64,000 nucleotides of DNA from Cryptomeria japonica (lineage: Eukaryota > Streptophyta > Pinopsida > Cupressales > Cupressaceae), in NCBI RefSeq assembly GCF_030272615.1, contig NC_081412.1, positions 19,693,932 to 19,757,931 of the forward strand, read 5' to 3'. The position numbers and the translations under genes are program-made. The notes under the pieces are model-generated. The model was not told the DNA's origin, ran no database searches, and saw only the letters and a list, made by a program, of their open reading frames with translations. This document shows positions 1 to 12,204 of the stretch, in pieces. Each line of letters starts with the position of its first letter. Positions within the stretch are counted from its first letter, which is position 1.

Positions 1-1480
1 CATACCCGTTTTAATGTATACTAGGACCTATTAACTATATTTAAAGTAAATCTTCTTATAAAATGATCCCCTTAACTATATGTATACTAGGACCTATAAA
101 CTATATGTATACTAGGAACTTTTAAAATGTATACTAGGACCTATTAACTATATGTATATACTAAGACCTTATAAAATGATCCCCTTAAGCCACATGTGTG
201 TCCTATATTTAAAGTAAATCTTCTTTCCTTTACTTGCCACATACATCCTATAATCTAGGCAGATGGTATTAAGCCACATACATCCTAAGTAGGCCTATCA
301 TCTTAAGCTGCATACATCCTAATTAGCCCAATCCCTTTAAGTCATGTGTCTTAAATGATTAATTACAAAATTTGTAGATGCTAAATTTGAAATTCCTATT
401 CTAAAATTACATGAAATTAACTAATTACGACCATACGGGCCTCTTAAATAGCATGTAGTAGGTCCTATTAACTATATATTCAATTTATTAAACTTAATTA
501 TGCTCATATTAAATTTAATTTCGACCATGTCCCCTTAAGACATATGTAATTCGGAAATGTTGCACGTACATCCTATAATTTCTAGGCTTGTCCCCTTAAG
601 CCACATACATCCTATAATTTATGCTTGTCCCCTTAAGCCACATACATCCTATAATTTGTAGATGCTAAATTTGAAATTCCTATTCTAAGTACATTAAATC
701 AACTATTTACAACCATACGGGCCTCTTAACAAACTATTACGACAATTCTCCTTTTAACATACTAGGACCTATTAACTATATACATAGAATTAAATGCCAC
801 ATATATTAAATAGCATGAAATAGGTCCTATTAACTATATATTCAATTTATTAAACTTAATTATGATCAAATGTAATTTAATTTCGACCATGTCCCCTTAA
901 GACACATGTAATTAGGAAATGCACGTACATCCTATAATTTAGGCTTGTCCCCTTAAGCCACTTACATCCTATAATTTGTAGATGCTAAATTTGAAATTCC
1001 TATTCTAAGTACATTAAATTGACTATATTTACAACCATACAGGCCTCTTAACATACTATTACGACAATTCCCCTTTTAACATGTACTAGGACCTATTAAC
1101 TATATACATAGAATTAAATGCCATATATATTAAATTGCATGAAATAGGTCCTATTAACTATATATTTAATTTATTAAACTTAATTATGATAAAATGTAAT
1201 TTAATTTCGACCATGTCCCCTTAAGACACATGTAATTAGGAAATGCACGTACATCGTATAATTTAGGCTTGTCCCCTTAAGCCACATACATCCTATAATT
1301 TGTAGATGCTAAATTTGAAATTCCTATTCTAAGTACACTAAATTAACTATATTTACAACCATACGGGCCTCTTAACATACTATTACGACAATTCCCCTAT
1401 TAACATACATTCAATCTATCCCCTTAAGCCAATCCCCTTAAGCCAATCTATTAAATACATCCTAATTAGGCCTACCCCCT
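1..1480. repeat. Complex repeat array with CCCCTTAAG modules
   Basis: Degenerate array in two parts. Bases 1-200 repeat a unit around 'tatactaggacctattaac' several times. From about 468 to 1400 a larger unit of about 325-360 bp recurs nearly three times; landmarks are 'attaactatatattcaat' near 469, 829 and 1153. The module tccccttaag followed by ccacat or acacat occurs ten times (near 178, 531, 592, 630, 892, 949, 1216, 1272, 1418 and 1435). No open frame of note. The array continues past the left edge of the window. Origin unknown; a satellite or part of a foldback-type transposon end are both possible. Confidence 0.8.
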
Positions 1481-1930
1481 TAAATTAGATCTCCACAATT
1501 AAAAGCCTGGTAACAAGATGTACCTACATGCACACAAAAAAAAATTAATTAGAACTTAATTAGAAATAATTTATTAAATGCATGTATATTAACTAAGTCA
1601 AATTTAATTAAAAATACAAAAATAAATTAACTAAGTCAAATTTAACCAAAAAAATGATGCATAAATACCAATTAGGACATGTGACTTAAAAGGGGAAATT
1701 ATTTAAGCAATTGAACTATTTATCATTGAAAAACATCAAATATAGAAATTGAAACTAAACATTTAACAAAAAAAATGATGGTTACCAATTCATTGGAAAT
1801 ATTGATTTAATTCTAAAGATTCATGAACTCGTTTCACATGCCACCAACAACAAAAAACTACTTTAAGATAAACCTACAACAACAAAAAATAGTTAGATAT
1901 ATATCATATATATGATTTAAATCTAGTGGG
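1481..1930. other. AT-rich spacer between the two inverted arrays
   Basis: Low-complexity A-rich sequence with runs such as aaaaaaaatt. It separates the CCCCTTAAG array on the left from the CTTAAGGGG array on the right. No coding potential, RNA gene or clear repeat was seen. Confidence 0.5.
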
Positions 1931-2815
1931 GTGAATTTAAGTTAAAACTAGGACATGTGGCTTAAGGGGATCAAACTAGGCTTAAGACATGTTGCTTAAA
2001 AGAGGATCATTTGAAGTAAATAATAGGACATGACTTAAGGGGAAATTAATTGATTAGGACATGACTCGGCTTAAGGGGATGGGTGTACAATTGGGACATG
2101 TGGCTTAAGGGGATCAAACTAGAAATAGGACATGTGCTAGGTTAGAAAAGGATCATTTGAAGTAAATTATAGGATATGGCTTAAGGGGAGATTAATTGAT
2201 TAGGACATGAATCAGCTTAAGGGGATGGGTGTACAATTGGGACATGTGGCTTAAGGGGATCAAACTAGAAATAAGACATTTTTCTTAAAAGAGGATCATT
2301 TGAAGTAAATTATAGGACATGACTTAAGGGGATATCAATTGACTAGGACATGACTCGACTTAAGGGGATCAAACTAGAAACAGGACATGTGACAAGTTAA
2401 AAGAGGATAATTTGAAGTAAATTATAGGATATGGCTTAAGGGGAGATTAATTGATTAGGACATGACTCGGCTTAAGGGGATGGGTGTACAATTGGGACAT
2501 GTGGCTTAAGGGGATCAAACTAGAAATAAGACATGTTGTTTAAAAGAGGATCATTTGAAGTAAATTATAGGACATGACTTAAGGGGAGATTAATTGGTTA
2601 GGACATGACTTGACTTAAGGGGATGGGTGTACAATTGGGACATGTGGCTTAAGTGTATCAAACTAGAAATAGGACATGTGCCTTAAAAGAGGATCATTTG
2701 AAGTAAATTATAGGACATGGCTTAAGGGGAAATTAATTGATTAGGACATGACTCAACTTAAGGGGATAGGTGTACAATTGGGACATGTGGCTTAAGGGGA
2801 TCAAAATAATAAGGA
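1931..2815. repeat. Tandem array of ~143-146 bp units rich in CTTAAGGGG
   Basis: The landmark 'gtgtacaattgggacatgtg' recurs near 2083, 2229, 2484, 2627 and 2769. This gives units of about 143-146 bp plus one longer interval of about 255 bp. CTTAAGGGG occurs 17 times, usually inside 'atgtggcttaaggggatca' or 'gacatgacttaagggga'. The wider module 'atgtggcttaagggga' is the exact reverse complement of the 'tccccttaagccacat' module on the left, so the two arrays are inverted relative to each other. Confidence 0.85.
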
Positions 2816-3170
2816 CAAAAAATTTAGAATCCAGATGGAAGTGCAAAATAGTCAAGTTCACATTCTAAATGAATTATGAAAACAAGTATATATATTTAAA
2901 AAGCATTTTATAATATCAATTTAAATCATTTCAAAAGACATACATAATTTTAAAACAAGTATATGTACCTCTATATATTAAATACTTATTCCATTACATG
3001 TAACACAATTTTGTAAGAGCTCTCAATAAGCAGATGGACCTATATATATCAAACAATAATATTTAAACCATCTATATGATCAAATGGTATGTAATAAAAA
3101 GAAATTATACATGTACACAATATATACATACATACATTTAACATGTATACATACCTCTTTATTTAAATAC
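2816..3170. other. Gene-free AT-rich spacer
   Basis: AT-rich sequence between the CTTAAGGGG array and the transposase remnant. Short runs such as 'atacctctatatatta' and 'atacctctttatttaaatac' look loosely duplicated (2965-3000 and 3150-3180). Nothing functional was recognised. Confidence 0.4.
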
Positions 3171-6100
3171 TTATTCCATTGTACCATCTGCATCATCTCT
3201 TTTTCCCAAAGCATCTATAATTGTCTCATGATCTTCCATAGAAATTGTCCACAACTTTTTATTACTAGGTCTGCCACGATATCTCACTAGTTGTATATTT
3301 GTTGCAACAATCAAATGTGAGTAGTGTATTATCTTCTTATGTGTTTCATAATCTTCAAAACCAGGCAAACCATTCTTCCTTGTCAAATATTTCCTTAGCC
3401 AAGTTCCAACAACTACCACTAAACCAGTCGGATAATGAAAACCATCGTTGTCTTCTCAAGGATTAACTAGTTTGTGTTTAGTCTCAACACATCGACCCAA
3501 CCAATATTTTGTTTCCTCTTCATTGTCCTTAGGTGCAACAACGACATACACATGTCCTAGACAAACAAAAAATTAATGCATTATCACAATTTAGAATTTA
3601 AAAAATGCCATTTTTAATTTATACTAAATAAAAAAAAGTTTGAAACTAATTTTATTAAATGGCCAACAAAATAATAAAAAATGATTACCTTTCTGTACAA
3701 GGTCTAAAAAATGATCATAATCATCTAATACAAATAGTTCATCATTATCTTCAATTGTGTTAATATGATCTTGTGCTTGAGTACGAGTCGACGATCTTTG
3801 ATTCCAATCTTCAACCCATTTAGTATTCTCACATACATCAGAATCACTTGAAATACAAAATTGACAAAAACATGCAAGTTCCCTTATCCATATAGTCCAT
3901 GTGCTTGCATTTGAACTCTTAAATGAATGCCATTTCGTTGATCCACTAATTGTCTCACAATCAAGTTTTAGCACAATGTTTTCCTCTTCAACTAACCAAA
4001 AGAATCATTGAATTGTAGAGTTCACACTTGATCGAGTAGATAAGGTTGTGTTGCACCAATCTACAATTGCACATGCATCTTTAAATTTTACATTATCTTC
4101 AAATTTTAATTGCTCTCTAGCAAGAATTCTTTAGCTCCATCATGTTCTCCTTTGCCATGTCCAACTTCAAAAAAACTCCATATATATTGGATATTGTATT
4201 CCTTCTGAGCCCTACTTAACCAATAAAACATTCGAGCATTCTTGAATTGTCCAGTACAATTATCTGACCATATAAGATGTTCTGTCATTTGGATTCCTCT
4301 TTCTCTTATATTTCTATAAAATATGCTGAAACAATATTGAACAAACTCTGATGAGTGCATCCTATTATCACTCACATAGAAATGATACTCCCTTAGGATT
4401 TTTCTATCATCCTCTGTGCTATCATCTTCGTGTCTATAAACAATATGAACAAAAATAGCAACTTGAGTGGAATTTTAATATTGAGATTGAATTTCCTCTT
4501 GTGGCTTAAGAGTATAGTTTTCTGCAAAGTCCACCACTGATAGTATACTTCCAAGTGGACATGTATTTCTACATGTGCAAAATTGAGAATCAAGTCATCT
4601 AGCATGTTGAGAGTGTGTCACATATTTTGGTACAATCTTACTTTTAAATTCTGACATGAATGCATGTACACTAACCTTCTTTGTGATTAAATCGACACAC
4701 TTTCCTGTTTTCCCATCCTTTAAGGGATACTCAACATTCTTAAATCTTTTAACATCCACTAGTTGTTGTCCAAAATTAGTTTCACTACTCTCATGCATAC
4801 ATTCTACTAGTGATAAAAAATTGTCACAACTAGAACATTGTCTAGAGATACATGAATGTAAATAAAATAATTGTCCATCAGTTCTTTGACAAAATAAAAT
4901 TGCTACAAATTCTTTGATTGATTCAGGTGGCATATCAATACCACATTCCTGGATAAGCATGTTACTATGCAAAACACAACGTATGTATCGAAAAATATCA
5001 TAATAGTAATGAAATTGCACTTGCATTTTACAACAACAAGAGACTCTTTTCTTGTTAATTTTCACATACGAGGGCTCATTTTTCAAATTATCTTTGACTT
5101 ATAGTGATATTTCTAGTTAACAAAACTTCATCCAAATATTTTCTATAAAATTCAGTTTGAGTTGTGTCTAATAGGTTTTTTGGATGAGGGTCACGAATTT
5201 TACACCCCACTCTCAACTTTAGAACATCTCTAGCATTAGATGATACCCTGGTACTATCATGCCAAAACTTTTCAACCAAAGATTTCACTTCAATATTCAA
5301 TTTCATATCTGACCTGCAAAGTCTACCACTAAAACTCCAACTTTGGTTGATTGGATCACTTTCAATACTTTCTCTTCTTTTAGCTGCTCTAACCAATGTT
5401 TTAGGATGCATCTTTAAAATTCCACTAATGTTGCTTACCATCCTTTTATTCAAGGTTGCTTTATTCACTATGGCGGTTGTTATAGATCGTCGTGCCACAT
5501 TCTTATCTTTAGATCGACTTGTTGTACCAATAGATTCAATGGCACTTGCAACAGTAGACATAACATGCTTAACATATTCATCTTTTTTTGATGGTTTCAC
5601 ATAGATGCCTATTTTTTTTATCACTTTTCTCATTTTCCACATTCTCATCAATTGCATCATAAGTTGACATTGAATTGCAAGTTTTTTTCGATAAAAAAAT
5701 TCTTTGTATATTCTATTGGCATATGTTCTTATCTGTCTCCAAGAAATCTTACTAGGAAGATTATCCAAAACATTTTCTTCAATTTTTATAAAAAAGTTTC
5801 CCTGGTCTTCAACAATTGGAGGATTTTCATTTTCACCATGTTCAAAAAGATTTTCAGTTTCAACTTTCAAAAGAATTTCATCTTTACCAACATGAAGGTT
5901 TTCATTTTCATGGACAATTCTATCAATCTCAACATTGGTATATCCAGCTTCTACTAAATCAACAATATGAATATCACCTATAATCACATTATCCATGTCT
6001 TGCAAAGAAGGATTTGAAGATGTACCTGGATAATTTGAAGATGTATCTAGATTTGATTATGTTGTACTTGGAATATTCTTCATAATTATTTCATTCACAT

Positions 6101-6314
6101 CATCATCATTCATAATTGCATCATCTACGTCCATCTGATCCCCCAAGGCATCATCTTGAATGTTTGTCTCTTCCATTGTTGTGGATCTAGAAGCATTAGG
6201 ATTATTCATTTGTCGAATCGTCATTATTCTATCCCTTTGACGTTTGGCCTCCTTCTCTCATTCTTCTTGAATTTCCTCCTTTGTTTCTTCTTTTGACGTT
6301 GTTTGGACCCCATG
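3171..6314 (-). pseudogene. Decayed DDE-transposase-like gene
   Basis: Read on the minus strand from an ATG at 6314 (basic Lys/Arg start), through an Asp/Asn-rich N-terminal part and the long block 6005-5088, to 3171. One frame then runs from 5086 to 4106 and holds a putative catalytic triad. The first Asp is in VVDFAENYTLKPQEEIQ (about 4535-4485), the second in WSDNCTGQFKN (about 4266-4234), and an acidic pair in GHGKGEHDGAKE (about 4162-4127). The order, the aromatic residues after the second Asp and the His-Gly-Lys-Gly motif resemble a eukaryotic DDE transposase lineage; I cannot name the superfamily. Blocks at 3974-3624 and 3419-3171 look like conserved C-terminal parts, perhaps separate exons. 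The gene is broken: frame change near 6220, stop near 6050, frame change near 5087, stops near 4582 and 4474. Terminal inverted repeats were not identified. Confidence 0.6.
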
Positions 6315-7700
6315 ACTAAAAACTTATGCAATAAATGCCACCTTCAAAAAATGGATCTAAAATTGCAACCAAAAAACATCCAAAGGACAACTAGATCATA
6401 ATATATCATGTAAAAACTCGCACATTTGAATCGACATGTTTTATTATGTTAAATGATCATATATTTATACAATTTTTTAAAAAAAATTAATGGTAAAAGC
6501 AAATAGGATCCCGTTTTAATTTGAAACAGGATCTCGTTTGCTTTTATTTTTTAAAATAATTTGCAATAAAGAACGGGATCCCATTTTCAACACGGGATCC
6601 CGTTTGTAAAAAGATTCTTTTGGGGCCCACTTGTAGGTTCGGTATTAGGCTTGGTAAATGGTTTGGAAAGCCGAACCTAAGGCTCGGAACTGGTTTGACC
6701 TGCAACTTCAAGCCTAAATCAAGCTTCATACAAAAAAATGACTTCAAAAATATATCTGAACACCTAATTTTCAGAGTTTTTTTAAACAACAAAAACCCAT
6801 TATAGTACACACTGTCTAGATTCCAAATATATAATTTTTTAAGAGAATGGATCAATATTTTTAATTTTAAAGTAATTTCTAATGAAAGAGATCCATAAAC
6901 TTGAAATAACATGGTTTTTTAAAATTTTAATAATTTTTTTGTCTTTAAGTTTTTTGAAAACAAAAATATATGGCATCAAACTATAGACAAATCTATACAG
7001 TTTAAAAAAAAAAATTAAAAAATGTTAAGTTTAGGTCAAATTATGCTTGCCGTACACGCCAATTTTTTAAAACAGTGATTATGCCCAATTAAAAAATGAA
7101 AAAAAAATATATATATGGAAAAAAATTACAAAACAATATCCTCATCAAAGGTGAATGAGTTATAGATCTTTTCCCAAAAGGATAAAGAAAAATAGTTTCA
7201 TTTAGGTCAAATTATGCTTGTCGTACATGGGGATGGTATGGTCCTAAAAAGTGACTTTTAAACTATAGGTTTTACTAATGCCTATTCAAACTTCCTTTTT
7301 AAGATCTGGGTATTGAAACAAATTACATATTTGGAAATTAGACTTCGAGCACTACATTTTCTATTAGTGATTTTTTTCAAGAATCATCCTTTAAGTGCCT
7401 CAAATATTTAGGTCAAACGGGACAAAATCGAAAAAAAAAGGGAAAAAACTTCCACTTTTTGGCCAAAAAGTGGACACAACTTCTTGCACTTACCCCATAG
7501 AAGATACAATTAATGACACTACACGTGTTAAAGGTATTTATGAAAAATGTAATTACATATATTCTAAAACGCAAATATTTAACTTCCTGAGTAATTTTCG
7601 TAACATGGAAAATTGTAGCTACAATTCACCATAATAAACTAGTGAATATATATGAGATTAAAGGAGTTGTGAAATAAATTTAGATGAGGTATATGCTTAG
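6315..7700. other. Gene-free flank of the transposase remnant with short palindromes
   Basis: Contains three GGATC(C/T)CGTTT-type motifs at about 6506-6610, one being the palindrome acgggatcccgt. A direct repeat 'taggtcaaattatgcttg' occurs near 7031 and 7202. The short open stretches here lack homology that I can see. It may hold the 5' end of the transposon whose gene lies at 3.2-6.3 kb, but no matching end was found on the other side. Confidence 0.35.
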
Positions 7701-8138
7701 GTTGAAAACAATAAAATAATTTTTTATGTATATGCATTATGTGTGTGTGTGACTTGTGATGTTAATAAATTATGATAGCCATGTGCAAACTAGGTTCTCA
7801 AATTTCTGGTTGTTCTATGAATATGCCATTCTATGTTTGTAGATTCATGAGTCTCACAGTCTCATGTCTAAATTGGGATCATTCTGTATGAGTTTTATCT
7901 ATTGTATTATAAAATGGATGTGATCTAGTTTGATCAAGATGACTGTATGTATTAATTTTTTTAAATCATCCTTCAAGCCTCAATGAAATTGTATCTAGTT
8001 ATCATTTTATAGAGAGAATAGCTCCATGGTCATTCATGCACAAAGCACAATACAATGGCTCTTTTGGTAAATTGAAAATTAAAAAGATGGTAATCTTAAT
8101 AGAGATGGGGTATTTCCTATCTCAATTACAAGTTGAAT
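7701..8138. other. Gene-free AT-rich stretch
   Basis: A short (GT)n tract near 7741-7751. No coding region or recognisable element was seen. Confidence 0.35.
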
Positions 8139-8385
8139 AGTGTAATTTTCCATAGTGAGTTGTTTCTTTTATTTCCAAGGTGTTATTAGGATGATATATA
8201 TCTTAGTTTAGATTTGACAATTTCTATGGTCCATTGAAGTGGTTGTAGCAACACAAACTATGTTGAATGTAATTGACTCAATTATTTTGAGACTTGTGTG
8301 TTTATATGTATGCATGCTTTTGCATTTGTGAATTAGTTATTGTAGTGATATTGAGCTCTAGATTGGTTGAATGATGTATTTCATG
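8139..8385 (+). repeat. Direct repeat copy 1 (~240 bp)
   Basis: Starts near 'ccatagtgagttgtttc' and ends near 'agattggttgaatgatgtat'. It matches 8747-8986 over almost its full length with scattered substitutions and small gaps. Identity unknown; probably a duplicated fragment of a larger dispersed repeat. Confidence 0.75.
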
Positions 8386-8746
8386 GTTTTCTTGAATTGG
8401 CACAAGAAATTGTTTATGAAATTTCTTAAATGGAAGAAGCCCTACTCCAATCAAATGGCTTGGAAACTAGTGAATGGACACACACCTCAACAACACAAAT
8501 ATGAAATTAATACCTCATTGTAATGGTAGATAGTAAGAAACATAAGCATGCTACTTGGGTTGCCCTGAAAAAACATTACTTTCCGCTTTAATAATAAATT
8601 GGTAGCACATGTTTTGTCATGCTATGAATTAGCATGAGTAACTATATTTTTCATAAATAATGAATATCATCTTTGAACTAATGAATCTAATTAAAATTAT
8701 ATTTGGTTTTCGTATTGAAATTTGTAATCATTGTTTACCTTATATA

Positions 8747-8986
8747 GTGTGATTTCCATAGTGAGTTGTTTCTTTTATTTTCAAGGTGTTATTAGGATGA
8801 TTTATATCTTAGTTTAGATTTGGCAATTGTTATTGTCGATTGAAGTGGTTGTAGCACCCAAAACTACATTGAATATAAATTAAAAGTGTTTTGAGACTTG
8901 TGTGTTTATATGTATGCATGCTTTTGCATTTGTCAATTAATTATTCTATTGATATTGAGTTCTAGATTGGTTGAATGATGTATTAT
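8747..8986 (+). repeat. Direct repeat copy 2 (~240 bp)
   Basis: Second copy of the 8139-8385 segment, same orientation, about 600 bp downstream. The block 'gtgtttatatgtatgcatgc' is identical in both copies. Confidence 0.75.
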
Positions 8987-9099
8987 ATTTTCTGCTGTCC
9001 CTTTTGTTGTACTGTTCTCTTTGGATTTCAATATATTTTTACCCCTTTTAGTTTTAACTACCTAATAACTGGATACCTAATAAATTGATATGTTCACAG

Positions 9100-9755
9100 A
9101 AATTTGTGCGTATGATGTGGAATAGCATATGGACAACCATTGAGTCATAATCAAAGGCAGGTATTTGTGAAGGAAACGCATCCACCATCATCAAATGTTG
9201 AGATTTAATGAAAGGACACCTATCACTGCATCACAGTAAACATGCATGCAAAATGTGGAAGCATAGACAAGGCATAGGAACTGTTCAACAGAATGTTTTG
9301 AAAAGATATGGTCTCATGGAATTCAATGATTGCACAATCTTCACAAACTAGGGTTGTTGAAAAAGTTCTAAAATCTTTCAAGAAAATGCAATTGTCAGTT
9401 TTCAAGCCGAAGTATAATACCTTTGCTCACATCTTCTGCCTACCTTCACGCCAAAGTGGGAGCTTTAGAACAGGTTATGGACATCCATAAAGCATAATGG
9501 TAGGGAGATTTGTGTCAAATATTACAGTTGGAGGTTTGTGTCAAATATCTGAATTGTTTGACAGAATGCCTCAAAAAGATGTCATCTTACGAAATGCAAT
9601 GATTACAGCATATAGAAAATGGATTCATCGAATCGCTTTTATAAAATTCGAAGCAAATTTAATTAGCAGACGTAAGGCCAAAATGCCCTCACTGCTTTTC
9701 TTACAACATGTTATAAGAAATGCATGTTATAAATGTGATGAAAAGACTTTTTGAA
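9100..9755 (+). pseudogene. PPR-protein pseudogene fragment
   Basis: The plus-strand reading frames contain repeat signatures of plant-type pentatricopeptide repeat proteins. These include an H-AKCGSIDKA-like stretch with ELFNRM (about 9240-9300), KDMVSWNSMIA (about 9303-9338) and LFDRMPQKDV...NAMITAY (about 9557-9612). PPR proteins of this class bind organellar RNA. Here the motifs are interrupted by stops and frame changes (for example stops just before ELFNRM and after the histidine near 9490), and only about two repeats' worth remains. There is no start codon, targeting peptide or C-terminal domain. It is best read as a relic of a retro- or segmentally duplicated PPR gene. Confidence 0.7.
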
Positions 9756-9968
9756 ACTTTCAAGCAAGTGTAAATTGGCAAAGCTATAAAAGTGTGATAT
9801 GGGAGAGACTCCTAAGATCCTTTGATCCGGTCTTCGAGATGTTTCTTTTTCTCTCACTTTCCTTGTATTCAACCTTGATAGTGAGGGTGAAACTATTTTG
9901 AGATATGATGCAAAGCTTTCCACTCATGATATTGTGGATAGAAATGAGGAGAAAACTTATGATGTTAA

Positions 9969-10066
9969 GAGTACAAATGCTATTTACCTAACATTATGAC
10001 ATCATTTATATGTTTTAGAGTACAAATGCTATTTACTTAACATTATGACATCATTTATATGTTTTC
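9969..10066 (+). repeat. 49-bp tandem duplication
   Basis: Units 9969-10017 and 10018-10066 are identical except for one internal C/T difference and the final base. It looks like a recent slippage or patch duplication. Confidence 0.9.
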
Positions 10067-10284
10067 AATAGGAAATGTCGATTGTGAGGAAAAGATAATA
10101 TAGATTTCATTTGAAATATTAATGTTCAAATTTCTCATCAAAATGACATGGAGTTTAAGGTACATGTCCTACTTATGTTATTGTCATGGATAAAGATTAG
10201 AGGAAATGATAGATGAGGAAAATGACATCTTAAATTTGACTTTTGGTCATACTGAAACGTCTTGATTGGGGCTGCCTAATTTAA

Positions 10285-10326
10285 ATTATGTGTATTATAA
10301 TAATGATTATGTGTATTATAATAATG
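10285..10326 (+). repeat. 21-bp tandem duplication
   Basis: Two identical copies of a unit beginning attatgtgtattataa, at 10285-10305 and 10306-10326. Confidence 0.9.
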
Positions 10327-10699
10327 ACTCAGTTATTCAAGCACAACAATGGGAAAATGATAGCTCGGGTCTTGACTCAAAATTTCATTCTGAGAACTTG
10401 GGAAACCACTCCTACATTTAATTGGAATTTATGGCAAGTTGGTATTTCTATTGTGCAGTTTAGAGGGAAGGAAAAATGTTTATTGAACCTAAAAGTTTCA
10501 TGGAAGGAAATGGTGGTTATTGAATATGATTGAAGAACATGTTATTAAAGGATAATTTATTGGTGAACAAATCATTCAAGGATTGGAATATGATATAATG
10601 CCAACCTCAACATAATTCATGATTTGAAAACTTTGAGTTTGAAGTTACCTTTCTGAAAAAGTGGCTTATGTCACTCCTTGTAAGTAAAACTAGGAAAGA

Positions 10700-11000
10700 A
10701 ACTAATTTCTGCCAAAGTTATGTAAATCATAGCTAGTTAAGGCTTGTGCTTCAAGAGATAGTTATTGGATAGTTGGTAGGTAGTAAGGAAGTAGTTATCA
10801 AAATGGTTACAAGGTAGTTATTGATGGAAGTCTATAAATATAAGGTTATTCCATATTGTAAAGGGGGAATTACATAGGGAAAACTCTAAGAATTTTATAG
10901 AGAAACTATGTGAGAAATTTTTTATGTTCATGCTTTGTACCTAAAGGTTTTTGAACTTGTATATTTTCAAAATAATAAAGAAGAATACATTGAGTCCATA
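10700..11000 (+). other. Promoter/poly(A)-like block, possible LTR remnant
   Basis: A TATA-like ctataaatataagg near 10832 is followed about 140 bp later by aataataaag (about 10970), the order expected in an LTR. No matching second LTR, TG...CA ends or target duplication was found, so this is only a suggestion. Confidence 0.25.
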
Positions 11001-11560
11001 TGTCTTGAATGTGTTTATGAGTTATTATTATTAATTTCTCATATGTTAAATTAGTAATCCCTTTTTATAGTGGTGGAATCCATTGGTTTTTAATTCAATG
11101 ATCTATTTAACTGATTTGATGAAACGCATCATTTCTTGGTATCTTAACTTGTATGTGCTAGTATATACTGTCTCTTTGTATGTTGAGGTTTGTTGTGCTT
11201 CTTTCATTATCATTGTATATCAAAACATTATTATCACGAGAACCCCTTGTAATTTTGATTATCTATGAAATCCTATTTGGTATTTGTATGCCTTCCAATT
11301 TAGGGTTTATGTTTTTCATCCTTGTAATGTTGTAAATCACACCCTATGCAATTCCATGTTACACAAATGCCTTCGATTTACGTTGATGGGAGAACACCTT
11401 CACCTTTTGTCCTTTTCGCTTATGTGGCTTGCCTAGTCAAGCTTTCACCTTGGCTTTTTCTTGACTTCATTAACTATTGACTCATGGACACTAGCATGTC
11501 GTAGAGATGTTCACATGTCATGCTAGCATCCCACAAATTTGCAAACTAAATGTGGTCGGT
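11001..11560. other. Gene-free stretch
   Basis: Nothing recognisable. The open stretch at 11083-11268 encodes a hydrophobic low-complexity peptide with no start context or homology that I can support. Confidence 0.35.
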
Positions 11561-12200
11561 TGAGTGTTATTACCAGTTGCCTGAGATAGTTGTTTGTTAT
11601 AAACAAGTAGAGGAAACATAATGGAATGAAACGAAAATAGACATAAGCATGTAACAATTCATAACATGATAGTTTAATACAATTCACCAATAAATGGCTA
11701 CGTCCACCCTCAAGAAAGGAATACTTGTATTAATCAATATCCAGTCTCACAATACATCATGTATGGGTTGCACATAGCCATTTATATAAACATATTCATA
11801 TGTGAAATAAAGAGTCTAGAGAAGGTGAATGGTCATGTGACCGTTGGGCTTCACATTCCCAACAATCTCCCCCTTGAAGGCCAACTGATATAGCCATGCA
11901 CTGACATCTCCTGCATTTCCATTTTTAATCTTACATTCAAACCAAACCTTAAGAAGATTTCAATTTCGCTAGCATTTGTTCCACCACACTCAGAATGAGT
12001 TGTCTCCAAATCAAATTATAGTTAAAAACATCTTTTCGAACTACTTCACCCATTAATTCATAATCAGAAACACCATAGTCTGCAGGTGCAAAATACACTC
12101 CTTCATCTCCTTCTCATGTGCTCCCCCTTAATAAAACATCTAACATTTGTCATCTGCCTTAGACACCAAGGGAATGACCTCATCTTGACCTGGCTAGTGA
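11560..12200 (-). mobile_element. 3' end of a Ty1/copia-like element (remnant)
   Basis: On the minus strand the sequence reads ...ttcaagggggagattgttggg at about 11880-11858. Plant copia elements typically have such a polypurine tract (aagggggaga) directly before an LTR that begins TGTTGG. Downstream on the same strand there is a TATA-like 'tttatataaatggc' (about 11790) inside the presumed LTR. The 12200-11880 side would be the end of the internal region. Pol domains and the other LTR were not found, so the element is truncated or badly decayed. Confidence 0.45.
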
Positions 12201-12204
12201 AGTT

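Larger units (their letters stand above)
9756..10700. other. Gene-free stretch with small tandem duplications
   Basis: Holds the 49-bp and 21-bp tandem duplications listed separately. The open stretch 10288-10533 lacks recognisable domains and starts inside the 21-bp repeat, so it is not called as a gene. Confidence 0.4.

Noticed and set aside
1-2815. Telomeric or standard centromeric satellite
   Set aside because: No TTTAGGG repeats. Unit lengths are irregular and the arrays are inverted to each other.
5347-5957. Plus-strand open stretches opposite the transposase remnant
   Set aside because: They are mirror frames of the minus-strand coding remnant and give hydrophobic low-complexity peptides.
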